Assembly: GCA_937995825.1 (NCBI GenBank)
Contig: CALKJO010000024.1
Location: 1-33,695, forward strand
DNA length: 33,695 nt
Source: an uncultured Anaerolineae bacterium
GTDB taxonomy: Bacteria; Chloroflexota; Anaerolineae; Aggregatilineales; Phototrophicaceae
Direction of reading: 5' to 3'
Shown one piece after another: positions 22,754 to 31,329 of the stretch. Position 1 is the first letter of the stretch; each line of letters opens with the position of its first letter. The notes beneath the pieces were generated by a model, which was given only the letters and a program-made list of their open reading frames with translations, was not told the DNA's origin and did no database searches. Position numbers and translations under genes: made by a program.

Positions 22754-24076
22754 TCAACGTGGCACGTAGTCAATCCACGTGTCGAGAATTTCAATCCCGC
22801 TTCCAGCTGCCTCGCGGAGTTGCTGAATGTATTCGGTGAGCCGTGTCTCTTTGGCGCGCTCATAGTCGGAATCGTTCATCTCCCGCTCTTCGCGCCCGCG
22901 CACCTGGATGATATGCCAGCCGAACTGCGTCTGAACCGGTCCGACGAGAGCGCCGATCTCAGCCTCGGTGACCGCGGTGGCGAATTCCTCAACGTAGTTC
23001 GCCGGCGGCGCCCAGCCGAGATCGCCGCCGCGCTCCTTGTTGCTCTGATCAATCGAGATCGCCGCTGCCAGCGCCGCGAATGACTCGCCTGCATTGAGCG
23101 CGGCAAGCGCTTGATTGGCTTCCTCTTCGCTGCCGACCAGGATATGGCGCACATTGACAAACGGCGTCGTGCGCGGCAGATCGGCGCTGAGCGCGTCGCG
23201 GAGCGCTTCGCGCAGCGCCAGCGTCTCGAAGTAAGCGTTGATGTCGGCATCGCTCACGCTGGCGCTGCTGCGAACGGCGCTGTAGTAATCCGTGCGATTG
23301 CGGTTAAAGTCATCGGCGCGCTGCGTCGCGTCGGGAGTGTTGGTCGGCGTCGCTGTCGGAAATTCAGTCGGGGACTCAGTCGGTGTTGCTTCGCTGATCG
23401 GCGTCGCCGTTGGTGTTGGCGATGGCGTGGGCGAGACAAACGGCGTTGGCGACGTGGTCGGCGTTATCGTTGGCGTCGGGGTGAACAGCCCGGCTTCGGG
23501 ATCATACCCGAAGAAGCGGTTGATCTGCTTCTGCAGCGCCTCCTGATCGACCGTGATGCCACGCCGCGCCAGCTCCTGCCGAACCACTTCATCATCGACC
23601 ATCGTGTTGATCACGCGGTTGCCGAGCTGATCGGGGATGTTGAGTTCGTTGATATAAGTGGAAAAAGGCGGCTGCGAAAAGAGCTGCTGATTGATCGTGG
23701 CATCATCGAAACCGAAAGCGCGATACTGATTGATCGCAGCGTTAATTTGTGAGCTGATCAGGAAGCGCTCAATGCGGACACGGCGCTCAAACTCGCTGAC
23801 AGTGATCGTTTCGCCGTTGACGCGGGCAACTACCTGATTGGGAATGATCAGCTGATCGAAAATCAGCGCGCCAATCAGGATGATGGCGGTGATACCCAGA
23901 ACAGCGCCGGTTACTAAAACTAGGAGGCGCTGAATCTGCGCATCCCGTTCCGCTTTCGTGTGCGTTTCGCGAAGCAAACGCGGCTGACGAGCGCTGGGCG
24001 CTTTAGGCTGGCTGGCGGCTTTAGGGATGGGCTTATTTGCCTTCGGCAGCCCAGTAGTTTGGCTTTTCTTCGACAT
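22754..24076 (-). CDS. Membrane-anchored PpiC/SurA-type peptidyl-prolyl isomerase with Pro/Thr insert
   Basis: A 440-residue extracytoplasmic foldase. A basic cytoplasmic N-terminus (1-48) precedes one TM helix (about 50-76). A SurA-like chaperone region follows (80-195, VARVNGETITVSEFERRVR). A Pro/Thr-rich insert of about 50 residues (199-249) then interrupts the chaperone region. A helical segment resumes, and the parvulin rotamase domain spans about 308-394 (VNVRHILVGSEEEA, GGDLGWAPPANYV, GPVQTQFGWHIIQV). It assists folding of exported proteins and is the last gene of the rpsF operon, before a strong terminator. Confidence 0.93.
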   Translation of the reverse strand: MSKKSQTTGLPKANKPIPKAASQPKAPSARQPRLLRETHTKAERDAQIQRLLVLVTGAVLGITAIILIGALIFDQLIIPNQVVARVNGETITVSEFERRVRIERFLISSQINAAINQYRAFGFDDATINQQLFSQPPFSTYINELNIPDQLGNRVINTMVDDEVVRQELARRGITVDQEALQKQINRFFGYDPEAGLFTPTPTITPTTSPTPFVSPTPSPTPTATPISEATPTESPTEFPTATPTNTPDATQRADDFNRNRTDYYSAVRSSASVSDADINAYFETLALREALRDALSADLPRTTPFVNVRHILVGSEEEANQALAALNAGESFAALAAAISIDQSNKERGGDLGWAPPANYVEEFATAVTEAEIGALVGPVQTQFGWHIIQVRGREEREMNDSDYERAKETRLTEYIQQLREAAGSGIEILDTWIDYVPR

Positions 24077-24095
24077 GCCGCGTCTATCCCCTGGT

Positions 24096-24389
24096 TCAGT
24101 CGCCTATGGTGACAAATGGCAGCAGCGCCAGATGGCGCGCGCGCTTGATCTCGCGGGCAAGTTCGCGCTGGCAGCGCGAGCAGTTCCCCGTCTGGCGGCG
24201 CGGCTTGATCTTGCCCGTCTCGGTGATGTAGCGCTTCAGGGTGTCAATGTCCTTGTAATCGAAGCAGCGCCCTTCGGGACAGTATGGCTGCTGACGCATC
24301 CGCCCGCGCCCAAATGGACGCTCGGAGCGCTCTTCATCGCGGTCGTCCCGGCGATCTTCACGCGCCGGACGGTTGTCCATTTCGCTCAT
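24096..24389 (-). CDS. rpsR: 30S ribosomal protein bS18
   Basis: A 97-residue S18. The start at 24389 ([16 protein letters not shown]) has AAGGAG about 11 bases upstream; the longer frame to 24503 only runs under ssb. The family core is [23 protein letters not shown] and [17 protein letters not shown]. Four cysteines (CPEGRC and CSRC) indicate the zinc-binding form. The N-terminal 30 residues are strongly charged (Asp/Arg/Glu) and longer than in E. coli. It partners S6 on the platform of the 30S subunit. Confidence 0.95.
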   Translation of the reverse strand: MSEMDNRPAREDRRDDRDEERSERPFGRGRMRQQPYCPEGRCFDYKDIDTLKRYITETGKIKPRRQTGNCSRCQRELAREIKRARHLALLPFVTIGD

Positions 24390-24426
24390 GGTGAAACAGC
24401 TCCTTGTAGTCAGTTCGTATGGATGA

Positions 24427-24828
24427 TCAGAAAGCGTAATCGCCGTTGTCGTTGTTTTCCGAATCGACGTAATCCAGGTCGGGCTGATGCGAGCGGCGTT
24501 CACTGAGCAGGATCATCTCGTTGGCGACCAGTTCCGTGCGAAAATGGCGCTTGCCGGTCTCATCTTCCCAGCCGCGCGTTTGCAGGCGTCCTTCAACGTA
24601 GACCTGATGCCCTTTGCTCAGATGTGCCTTGCAAATCTCCGCCAGATTGCCCCATGCCACGACATTGAACCATTCGGTCTCCTCACGGCGCTCACCCTCG
24701 GCGGAAACCCACGTGCGGCTGGTGGCAACGCTGAAACTGGTGACGGGGCGTCCGCTTGGCGTGTAACGCATCTCGGGATCGCGCCCAACATAACCGATGA
24801 TGATGACCTTGTTCAGCCCGCGTCCCAT
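24427..24828 (-). CDS. ssb: Single-stranded DNA-binding protein
   Basis: A 133-residue SSB with an OB fold: [56 protein letters not shown] and [18 protein letters not shown]. The acidic C-terminal tail (NNDNGDYAF) ends in a phenylalanine but lacks the common DDxPF tip, so partner binding may differ slightly. AGAGGTG lies about nine bases before the ATG. It sits between rpsF and rpsR, as in many bacteria. Confidence 0.96.
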   Translation of the reverse strand: MGRGLNKVIIIGYVGRDPEMRYTPSGRPVTSFSVATSRTWVSAEGERREETEWFNVVAWGNLAEICKAHLSKGHQVYVEGRLQTRGWEDETGKRHFRTELVANEMILLSERRSHQPDLDYVDSENNDNGDYAF

Positions 24829-24888
24829 ACCATTACACCTCTAACGACACCACAGCGGCACTTATTCTATATGACCAGAAACAGCGGT

Positions 24889-25185
24889 TCACGCGTCCGT
24901 GCGGACGATCAGATGGCGCAGAATGAATGGCGACAGGTTGAGATTGCGTTCAATCTCGTCGATTGCCTTCGGCTCGATCTGGCTTTCCATCAGCACGTAA
25001 TAGCCTTCACGCTGTTTTTCGATTTCGTAAGCCAGCTTGCGCCGCCCCCAACGGTCAATCTTCTTGACCTGACCCAGTTCGTTGGCTTCGATCCAGCCGC
25101 GCACTTGATTCACAGTGGCGCTGATCTGAGCCTCGTCAGCCAAATCGAGACGGATGATAAAAGTAACCTCATAAGGGCGCAACAT
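24889..25185 (-). CDS. rpsF: 30S ribosomal protein bS6
   Basis: A 98-residue S6. The start at 25185 gives MLRPYEVTFIIRLDLADEA, typical of the family, with AAGGAG about 13 bases upstream; the extended frame to 25287 runs through a structured leader and is rejected. Core words are GQVKKIDRWGRRKLAYEIEKQREGYYVLM and LNLSPFILRHLIVR. It forms a heterodimer with S18 on the ribosome and probably also on its own leader RNA. Confidence 0.96.
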   Translation of the reverse strand: MLRPYEVTFIIRLDLADEAQISATVNQVRGWIEANELGQVKKIDRWGRRKLAYEIEKQREGYYVLMESQIEPKAIDEIERNLNLSPFILRHLIVRTDA

Positions 25186-25240
25186 GAGAGAGATGGTTCT
25201 CCTTTCCTCGGGCTTGCCCTGCGACTCTGACCCATTTGCA

Positions 25241-25285
25241 GCTGCGCAGAGCGGAAAGCGCAGCGATAGCCGGTGCTGTGCTATC
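25241..25285 (-). ncRNA. Structured 5' leader of rpsF (candidate S6:S18 autoregulatory site)
   Basis: Two adjacent hairpins lie in the transcript between the promoter and rpsF. GATAGC-9-GCTATC (25265-25285) has a CCG directly 5' of its downstream strand. GCTGCGC-10-GCGCAGC (25241-25264) is a perfect 7-bp stem. In many bacteria an S6:S18 complex binds a leader hairpin carrying a CCG element; the match here is suggestive and has not been tested by a model search. Confidence 0.5.
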
Positions 25286-25301
25286 AAAATTCCATTCGAG
25301 C

Positions 25302-25330
25302 ATCTTACATGAGCAGGGCGGGTTTGACAA
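25302..25330 (-). promoter_or_regulatory. Promoter of the rpsF-ssb-rpsR-ppiC operon
   Basis: On the minus strand TTGTCA (25325-25330) and TAAGAT (25302-25307) are spaced 17 bases. They leave a leader of about 110 bases before the rpsF ATG. Confidence 0.7.
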
Positions 25331-25366
25331 GAATCAAGCGCATCGCCCCCTAAAAATCAATGCGAA

Positions 25367-25386
25367 CATTTGTGCCTATACAAATG
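25367..25386 (-). terminator. Terminator candidate for the glycan cluster
   Basis: CATTTGT-6-ACAAATG is a perfect 7-bp stem, 11 bases after the stop of the ligase-like gene. A run of five T follows about 10 bases later on the minus strand (GATTTTTAG), so it is weaker than a standard terminator. Confidence 0.5.
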
Positions 25387-25397
25387 CGAAATCCGTG

Positions 25398-26891
25398 TTA
25401 TGCTGTAGTTGGAGTTGAAAATGAGCTGGATCGTCTCTGCGGAATTAGCGCATCCGCATCAGCGACCCGCGATGTAATCAGCGCGAGTGAGACGGTGAGC
25501 CAGAAGATCGTGATTGACCCCTGAAAATCGAGCCTGAAGAAGTAATGATCCGTTGTCCCGTTGACCAGCACGGTGATCAGCGCTGCATGGCTCCCGATAA
25601 ACAGCGCCCGCAGACTCGGGTTTTCACGGGCGCTCTGCCAGGCAGATGCGCTGTAGGCAAACACGCCAATCATGGCAGCCGCGAACAAGCCGACCCCGAT
25701 CAAGCCGATCTGATTCGCCATGATCAGATACATACTGGCGACATTGACATACAGATCGATCTCCGGCGTTCCGGTGAATCCGACTCCTGTGAACGGGTAG
25801 CGCTGGATCAGCCGGAGAGCGTCTGTATACTCGCCGATCCGCATCTGCGTAGCGAGGTCGCCAGCCTGAAACGCATCGAGCAGCCGGACGATATAATCCT
25901 GAGTTTGCGGCAGGATCAGCGCTGCGATGACGGCGGTGACCATCAGCGCAAAATAGAGGCGATTGCCCTTAAAGGAGGCGACAAACACCAGTCCGACTCC
26001 AAAAGCGAGCATTGCTGCCCGGGAGTAGGTCAGAAACAGGGCTGTGCCGAGCAGCGCCATCATCCCCCACAGCATCCAGCGCGGCAGGAGCGGTCGCTGG
26101 GCGAAAAGCTGCGGTGCGGTCAGCGCGGCGCAGATCGCCAGGAAGCCGCCGAGGACATTGGGATCGACGAACGTGCCGATAGCGCGCTCGTCTTCGAGTG
26201 GGTTGTCCTCGATGTAACGGATGACGCCGCCATCGGGATAGCCGATTCGAGCTAACCGGATCAGCGTGCGTTCGGCGGCGGCATCGGGCAGCGCGTACAG
26301 TCCGAGCGCAATGACCGCCTGAAGTGCGCCTGCCAGGATGATCAGCCGATACAGCCGGCGCAGCGCCTCCGGCGTGCGAATCAGATCGACCAGCACAAAC
26401 ACCAGACTGATGATCAGCAGCGTTTCCGCGAACTGCCGCAGCGTTGTTGTGGTGGGCGGCGCGATCCGCAGACCGAGCGCGAAGCTGATGATCAGCCACG
26501 CGGCATACAGTGCGATCAAGCCGTGCGCAGGCGTCAGTCGGAGAAATTCGCGCCGCGCTGATGTGACCCACTGCAGGATATAGACAAACAAAAACGCGCC
26601 CGCTGCGCCGTCGATCAGCGTAGGCGTGAAACCAATACGAAAAGGAAATGTGCCGAATGGGACAAGCGCCAGCACGCCGATCAGCGCATAGAGCGCAGCG
26701 TGGACATTGGTGATGATATACAGCCCGATCAGCGCGCCGATGACAGCAGCGATAGCGATGATCGGATCAAAGACACCGACCAGCAGCCCGATCAGTCCGC
26801 CGAGCGCGCCAACTGCCAGCCCGATTAGGACGGCATAGAGGCGTCGGTCGGACTGGGCGATCCAGATTTGTAGCGGATTGAGCGTGACCAC
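25398..26891 (-). CDS. O-antigen ligase-like (Wzy/WaaL) membrane protein
   Basis: A 497-residue polytopic protein with roughly 12 TM helices. It resembles the O-antigen ligase/polymerase family, which transfers or polymerises lipid-linked glycans outside the membrane. Typical words are DERAIGTFVDPNVLGGFLAI (the large loop), MALLGTALFLTYSRAAMLAF, and later YPFTGVGFTG, where the family usually has a conserved tyrosine- or arginine-containing loop. The likely start is a GTG at 26891 with GGAG seven bases upstream, overlapping the preceding gene by 67 bases; the 5' extension to 27074 is not membrane-like and only shadows that gene. It is the last gene of the cluster. Confidence 0.85.
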   Translation of the reverse strand: MVTLNPLQIWIAQSDRRLYAVLIGLAVGALGGLIGLLVGVFDPIIAIAAVIGALIGLYIITNVHAALYALIGVLALVPFGTFPFRIGFTPTLIDGAAGAFLFVYILQWVTSARREFLRLTPAHGLIALYAAWLIISFALGLRIAPPTTTTLRQFAETLLIISLVFVLVDLIRTPEALRRLYRLIILAGALQAVIALGLYALPDAAAERTLIRLARIGYPDGGVIRYIEDNPLEDERAIGTFVDPNVLGGFLAICAALTAPQLFAQRPLLPRWMLWGMMALLGTALFLTYSRAAMLAFGVGLVFVASFKGNRLYFALMVTAVIAALILPQTQDYIVRLLDAFQAGDLATQMRIGEYTDALRLIQRYPFTGVGFTGTPEIDLYVNVASMYLIMANQIGLIGVGLFAAAMIGVFAYSASAWQSARENPSLRALFIGSHAALITVLVNGTTDHYFFRLDFQGSITIFWLTVSLALITSRVADADALIPQRRSSSFSTPTTA

Positions 26892-29083
26892 TGCCAGACT
26901 CCGAATGCAAACAGGGCTGTCCACGTCAGGATACTCAAGGATGCGCCGATCCGGAAGGTCAAAGGTGAGAAAATGAGCGTCACTTCCCAGTCCTCCGCTG
27001 GTACAGCGACGGCGGACAGACCGCCGTAAGCGCGGTGGATCGGCGTTTTGACGCCGTTCACGGTGGCGATCCATCCTGGATAATCGGGTAGTGAAATCGA
27101 AAGCAGGGCGGGTGCATCCGACTCACCGTGAATGACCACCGTTTCCGGCGCGAAGGCGACGACCTGCGCGGGCATCGCGTCAGCTTGGCTCAATGCGATC
27201 TCGACCGGTTCGTTGAGGATGAGCGTCTGACGTGGGTTGAACTCCGGCGCGCCCAGCATGGCATACGCCATCTCATCCGACTCAGCGAGGACGGCGCGGT
27301 GCATGATCAGAGCGAAGGGGCGCGGATCAGCCAGGCGGTGGAGGTTGACCTCACCGTAAAAATCCATCCCCCGCCCGATGATCTGCGCCGGAGTTGGCAG
27401 CTCACGCCAGTCGGAGAACACATAGCGCACAGCGAGCAGCTCCCAGACGGTCGGATTGGGCAAGCCGCCATCGATCAGCGCCGCCATGCTCGCCAGCCAG
27501 AGCGGGCTGATCCCGCGTATGTCGGCGGCTCCGTATAAGCTGCCATAGTTGGCGGTCAGACCGCGCGCGCCATCGACGCGAAATGGGACATCCGCATCCG
27601 CCAAAACCTGCGCGATCAGCGGCGGCGGCGTCATGCTGATCTGAGCATCAGGCGGCACACGGTCATAGGTCGATGGCGCTGCCATATTGACCGTGAACAG
27701 CTCAAAGATGGTGATCGCGGTCAGGGCAGCGAACGCGATCATCGGCTGTGGCTTTGCCATTAGGATCGGCAGGATCAGCAGCGCGATGCCGATCATGACC
27801 GTGCCAAACGCGATGGGTTGGATGATCGCGCCGTAGCTCGCCGGACTGCCGAGCCAGAGCGCGAAGATCAGCCCGGCAAAGGCGAGTGCCGCCCAGAAAA
27901 TACGGCTGAGCCATCCGCGTATGCGCAGCGCGAAGGGATGATCGCGCTCAACGCCCCGGTTGATCAGATAGACGAGACCGATTCCCGCCAGCACCGCCAG
28001 CGTGTTGACGACCAGATACGCCCCCCGTTCCTGACCGCGAAAGAAGCGCAGTCCGGGCAGGATGTTGTAGAGGAGCGGATAGAGCGCGGCGTTTGCGCCG
28101 AAGCTCCAGATCAGCGCGGTGATCGCCATCCCGCCCCAGAACCAGGCGCGCGCGCGGACAACTGCGATGATAGCGAGGATCAGGGCAAAAATGCCGATGT
28201 AAAGCGGGGAAAACAGGCTGACAATGCCGGGGAAGATAAACTGAACGATGTCCTGGATCGGAAAGCCGTTGCTCTTGGCGTCATAACCGAAGCCGGCGCG
28301 GGTGGTGTAGAGCAGATACTCAAAGCCGGGCAAAAGCTGGACTGCTGCCATGCCTCCGCCGATCATGCTGAAGATGAGCGCGCCGATCACCCACTTCCGC
28401 CATGACCAACGCCGCCTGTAGACCGTGTATGCCCAGTAAGCGAGTAGAAAGACGGTCAGCAGGTAAGTCGTCTGCGGATGACCCGCCATCCACGACATGC
28501 CGTAGGCGAAGCCGGTGACCGCCAGCCATTTCGGGCGCAGCGTTGAAGTGTCTCCGGCGGCGGCGATGCCGAATGCCGCCAGCGGCAGCCAGATGCCAGC
28601 CTCCATGAGCGCGAGTTGCAGCGGCGGATACCCGGACATGAAGCCGCTGTATCCGCCAACAATGGCGGCGGTCAGCGCGCCGAGGATCGCGCCGCGCTTA
28701 CGGCGCAGCAGGTAGCGGACGAAGCTGTACATCATCAGCGTGTACAGCAGGACATGGGCGGTCATTTCAAGTTCAAGCGTGTGGTACGTGAAGCCGCCCG
28801 TCAAGCGCGCCAGCGCCAGCGCGATCAGACGCGGCGGGTAAAACACGGCTGCCTGCGTGTCCGCGATGAACGGCAGCCCGCCGTTGTTATATGGATTCCA
28901 GAGCGGGATTTCACCCTTCGACAGACGGGCATACTGATACCCTGCGAATGCCACGAATTGACCGGAAAAATCGCCCTGCCGCAGCGACGCTTGATCGGCG
29001 GTGATGGGGGTCAACACGCGCCAGAAGAACAGCAGCCACAGGGCGATCAGCGCGCCGATGGCGAAAACGTCATCCCGTTTCAT
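26825..29083 (-). CDS. YfhO-like polytopic membrane protein
   Basis: A 752-residue protein with about a dozen TM helices in residues 1-450 and a C-terminal globular region. It resembles the YfhO family (bacterial membrane proteins linked to glycosylation of teichoic or membrane glycans). Words include LRQGDFSGQFVAFAGYQYARLSKGE-like sequence at about 34-60, LWNPYNNGGLPFIAD, GYSGFMSGYPPLQLALMEAGI and FFRGQERGAYLVV. The C-terminal part (DYPGWIATVNG) matches the family's terminal domain, and a last TM helix lies near the end. Its start overlaps the preceding gene by four bases (ATGA). The sugar donor is unknown. Confidence 0.85.
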   Translation of the reverse strand: MKRDDVFAIGALIALWLLFFWRVLTPITADQASLRQGDFSGQFVAFAGYQYARLSKGEIPLWNPYNNGGLPFIADTQAAVFYPPRLIALALARLTGGFTYHTLELEMTAHVLLYTLMMYSFVRYLLRRKRGAILGALTAAIVGGYSGFMSGYPPLQLALMEAGIWLPLAAFGIAAAGDTSTLRPKWLAVTGFAYGMSWMAGHPQTTYLLTVFLLAYWAYTVYRRRWSWRKWVIGALIFSMIGGGMAAVQLLPGFEYLLYTTRAGFGYDAKSNGFPIQDIVQFIFPGIVSLFSPLYIGIFALILAIIAVVRARAWFWGGMAITALIWSFGANAALYPLLYNILPGLRFFRGQERGAYLVVNTLAVLAGIGLVYLINRGVERDHPFALRIRGWLSRIFWAALAFAGLIFALWLGSPASYGAIIQPIAFGTVMIGIALLILPILMAKPQPMIAFAALTAITIFELFTVNMAAPSTYDRVPPDAQISMTPPPLIAQVLADADVPFRVDGARGLTANYGSLYGAADIRGISPLWLASMAALIDGGLPNPTVWELLAVRYVFSDWRELPTPAQIIGRGMDFYGEVNLHRLADPRPFALIMHRAVLAESDEMAYAMLGAPEFNPRQTLILNEPVEIALSQADAMPAQVVAFAPETVVIHGESDAPALLSISLPDYPGWIATVNGVKTPIHRAYGGLSAVAVPAEDWEVTLIFSPLTFRIGASLSILTWTALFAFGVWQWSRSIRYKSGSPSPTDASMPS

Positions 29084-31329
29084 GGCGTCTCCTCGCGCGG
29101 CAGCACCCGGACGCGGTTCAGATAGGCATAATCGTTCGCCATGCCGCCATCGGGAGTGACGACGCGGAGGCGATCAAAGCCGCCGTCCTGATTTTGAATG
29201 TACAAGCCGATCTCGACTTCATAGATGGCGGGTGGCGCGTTGGGATTGACGGTCATAGTGTGGCGATCCTCGATGATCTCGCCCATCTGCCAGGTCGAGG
29301 TGGGTCTTGTCCAGCCAGCGGGCTGCGCGTCTGAGCCGGCATGGATCGTGAGTGTAGGGGGATCGATGAGATGCACGAAGACAACGTAATCCGTTGTGAT
29401 CGGCTTCAGCGCACGCCAGTACAGCGTGACATCGAACGAACTTCCGGCTGCCGGACTGAGGTCGGACATGGTGTAGCCGATCAGCTCGATCAGATCGCCG
29501 AAATTGATCGAGATCGGATTGGGGGCGCCGAGGTCGTTCGGCTTGGATTCGAGGTTAACAAAGCCGATGATCCAGCGTTCTGGCGCGTTCTCGCCGCTGA
29601 TGATCATCCGGTTTCCAGTAGGCAGGTGATACCAGCCGACTTCGACAGACAACCGCTGCGGCGCGAAAGCATTTTGGGGGATGAAGACGGCGATATCGTC
29701 TGTCCAGCCGATCTTCACGTCCAGATCGGACAGGGCGAGCCTGCCCCCGCCAGGGTAAATGTCGCGTTGGGCGACGATCACATCATCCGGGCTGACCAGA
29801 TGGAGAAACAGGCTCCAATCCCGACTGAATCGCTCAACGATCCCCCATGACAGCCGGATATGCACGAATTCACCCGCGTGTACGCTGTCAGTCAGAATGT
29901 CCGAGTCGATCAGGGTGAGCGCGCCGCCGTCTTGGGCGATGAAATCGGGTGTTGTGTCAGCGCTGACTTGAGTCAGCGCGGGAGGCGCATACGCCGGCGC
30001 GATCACCGTGAATGGGACGAGCGCCGCGAGCAGCGCCATCCCACCGCCGAGCGCTGGCGCGGTCAGCCGACGTAAACGGATCGGCTGCCACCACAGCAGC
30101 CCGACCGCGATCCAAACCCAGATCGACGCGAGCGCGCCGAAGATCAGCCGACCCTGTGACGCGGGCGTCTCGGCTGTCCAGCGCAGATAGGAGGCGAACG
30201 AGACGCCGATCCAGATGAGCGTGATCAGGGCGGGCAGCCACCGCGCCAGCGTCCATCGGCGGCGGAGCGCGGTTTGTGACAGGAACACGAGGGCGCTGAT
30301 CTGGCTGAAGCCCGCGACGACATTCAGGATCATGTAAATGGGATCGGGCATGGGAAGGTTCATCCCTCCGAAGAATCCCCAGAAAGCGCGGGTGAAGCTC
30401 TCGCGCTCCGCCCACAACTGCGCGGCATTGGCGCGGATAGCGCGGCGACCGACGATGTCGAGGAAGACATTCAGACCGGTGGGGTCGCCGTAGAGCTGAA
30501 GATTGCGCACATACCACCATCCGGCGATAGCGATGGTCAGTCCGCCGGAGATGAGTCCGCCGAAGAAAAACGGGCGCGGGTCTTTGCAGCGCAGCGAGAC
30601 GAGCAGCAAGGCAAGCGCGATCAGCGGGATCAGAAAGCCGATGTTGAGTTTGGACAGGAGTCCCATGCCGGCGGTGATGCCGATCAGAGCGTAATCGCGC
30701 CAGGCAGGAGCGCGTTCGCGCTTGAGCAGCAGGACGATGAGCAGGGTGAGCAGATTGCCGAGCAGATTCGAGAGGTTATCGTTATTGACCGAGCCGGAGA
30801 TGAACAGGAACATCGGTAGAAAGGCATTGAGCGCTGTCCCCAGCAGACGGATGGCGGGCTTGTCCGGGAAAAGCTGATACGCCAGGCAGTAGGTGACGAT
30901 GACCGTCCCAAGTCCAAGCAGAACGGAAGAAAGGCGGGCGACATGCACGGCTAAGACCGTTCCACGCCAGGGAAAGGCTTCTGTGTCGTGACGATGAACG
31001 ATCATATTGAGGTTGCCGTCCGGCAGCACCAGCCCGATATCGGCGTGAGGGTTGATGCGGCGCACATATTCCAGATCGCCGGTATCGATGGGCGCGGTCA
31101 GAACAGCGGCGATCAGGTAATACAGCGGCGGCTGACTGCCCTCCTGACGCCAGGGTGTCTGCACGGCGGGGTCTTGTACAGGCAGTCTCAGCCCATTGTT
31201 CGCCAGGACATGCACCATCGGATAGTGCCAGAGTTCATCGGAGGCTTCAAAGATCGGCGTGACGACGCTGTAAATGGTTGCCAGCGCGAGGTAAAGCGCG
31301 CAGATCAGCGTGAAGACTCGGCGCGTCAA
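29080..31329 (-). CDS. GT39/ArnT-like polytopic glycosyltransferase
   Basis: A 749-residue protein with an N-terminal TM helix, an acidic first loop (TPIFEASDELWHYPMVH, residues 24-40) and about ten further TM helices up to about residue 440. This is the layout of polyprenyl-phosphate-sugar glycosyltransferases of the GT-C fold (PMT/ArnT or DUF2142-like). The C-terminal 300 residues are beta-rich and extracytoplasmic, with two repeated words (LHLVSPDDVIVAQRDIYPGGG and VHLIDPPTLTIHAGSDAQPAGW) that look like tandem jelly-roll domains. It overlaps its neighbours by four bases on both sides. The acceptor is unknown. Confidence 0.85.
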   Translation of the reverse strand: MTRRVFTLICALYLALATIYSVVTPIFEASDELWHYPMVHVLANNGLRLPVQDPAVQTPWRQEGSQPPLYYLIAAVLTAPIDTGDLEYVRRINPHADIGLVLPDGNLNMIVHRHDTEAFPWRGTVLAVHVARLSSVLLGLGTVIVTYCLAYQLFPDKPAIRLLGTALNAFLPMFLFISGSVNNDNLSNLLGNLLTLLIVLLLKRERAPAWRDYALIGITAGMGLLSKLNIGFLIPLIALALLLVSLRCKDPRPFFFGGLISGGLTIAIAGWWYVRNLQLYGDPTGLNVFLDIVGRRAIRANAAQLWAERESFTRAFWGFFGGMNLPMPDPIYMILNVVAGFSQISALVFLSQTALRRRWTLARWLPALITLIWIGVSFASYLRWTAETPASQGRLIFGALASIWVWIAVGLLWWQPIRLRRLTAPALGGGMALLAALVPFTVIAPAYAPPALTQVSADTTPDFIAQDGGALTLIDSDILTDSVHAGEFVHIRLSWGIVERFSRDWSLFLHLVSPDDVIVAQRDIYPGGGRLALSDLDVKIGWTDDIAVFIPQNAFAPQRLSVEVGWYHLPTGNRMIISGENAPERWIIGFVNLESKPNDLGAPNPISINFGDLIELIGYTMSDLSPAAGSSFDVTLYWRALKPITTDYVVFVHLIDPPTLTIHAGSDAQPAGWTRPTSTWQMGEIIEDRHTMTVNPNAPPAIYEVEIGLYIQNQDGGFDRLRVVTPDGGMANDYAYLNRVRVLPREETP

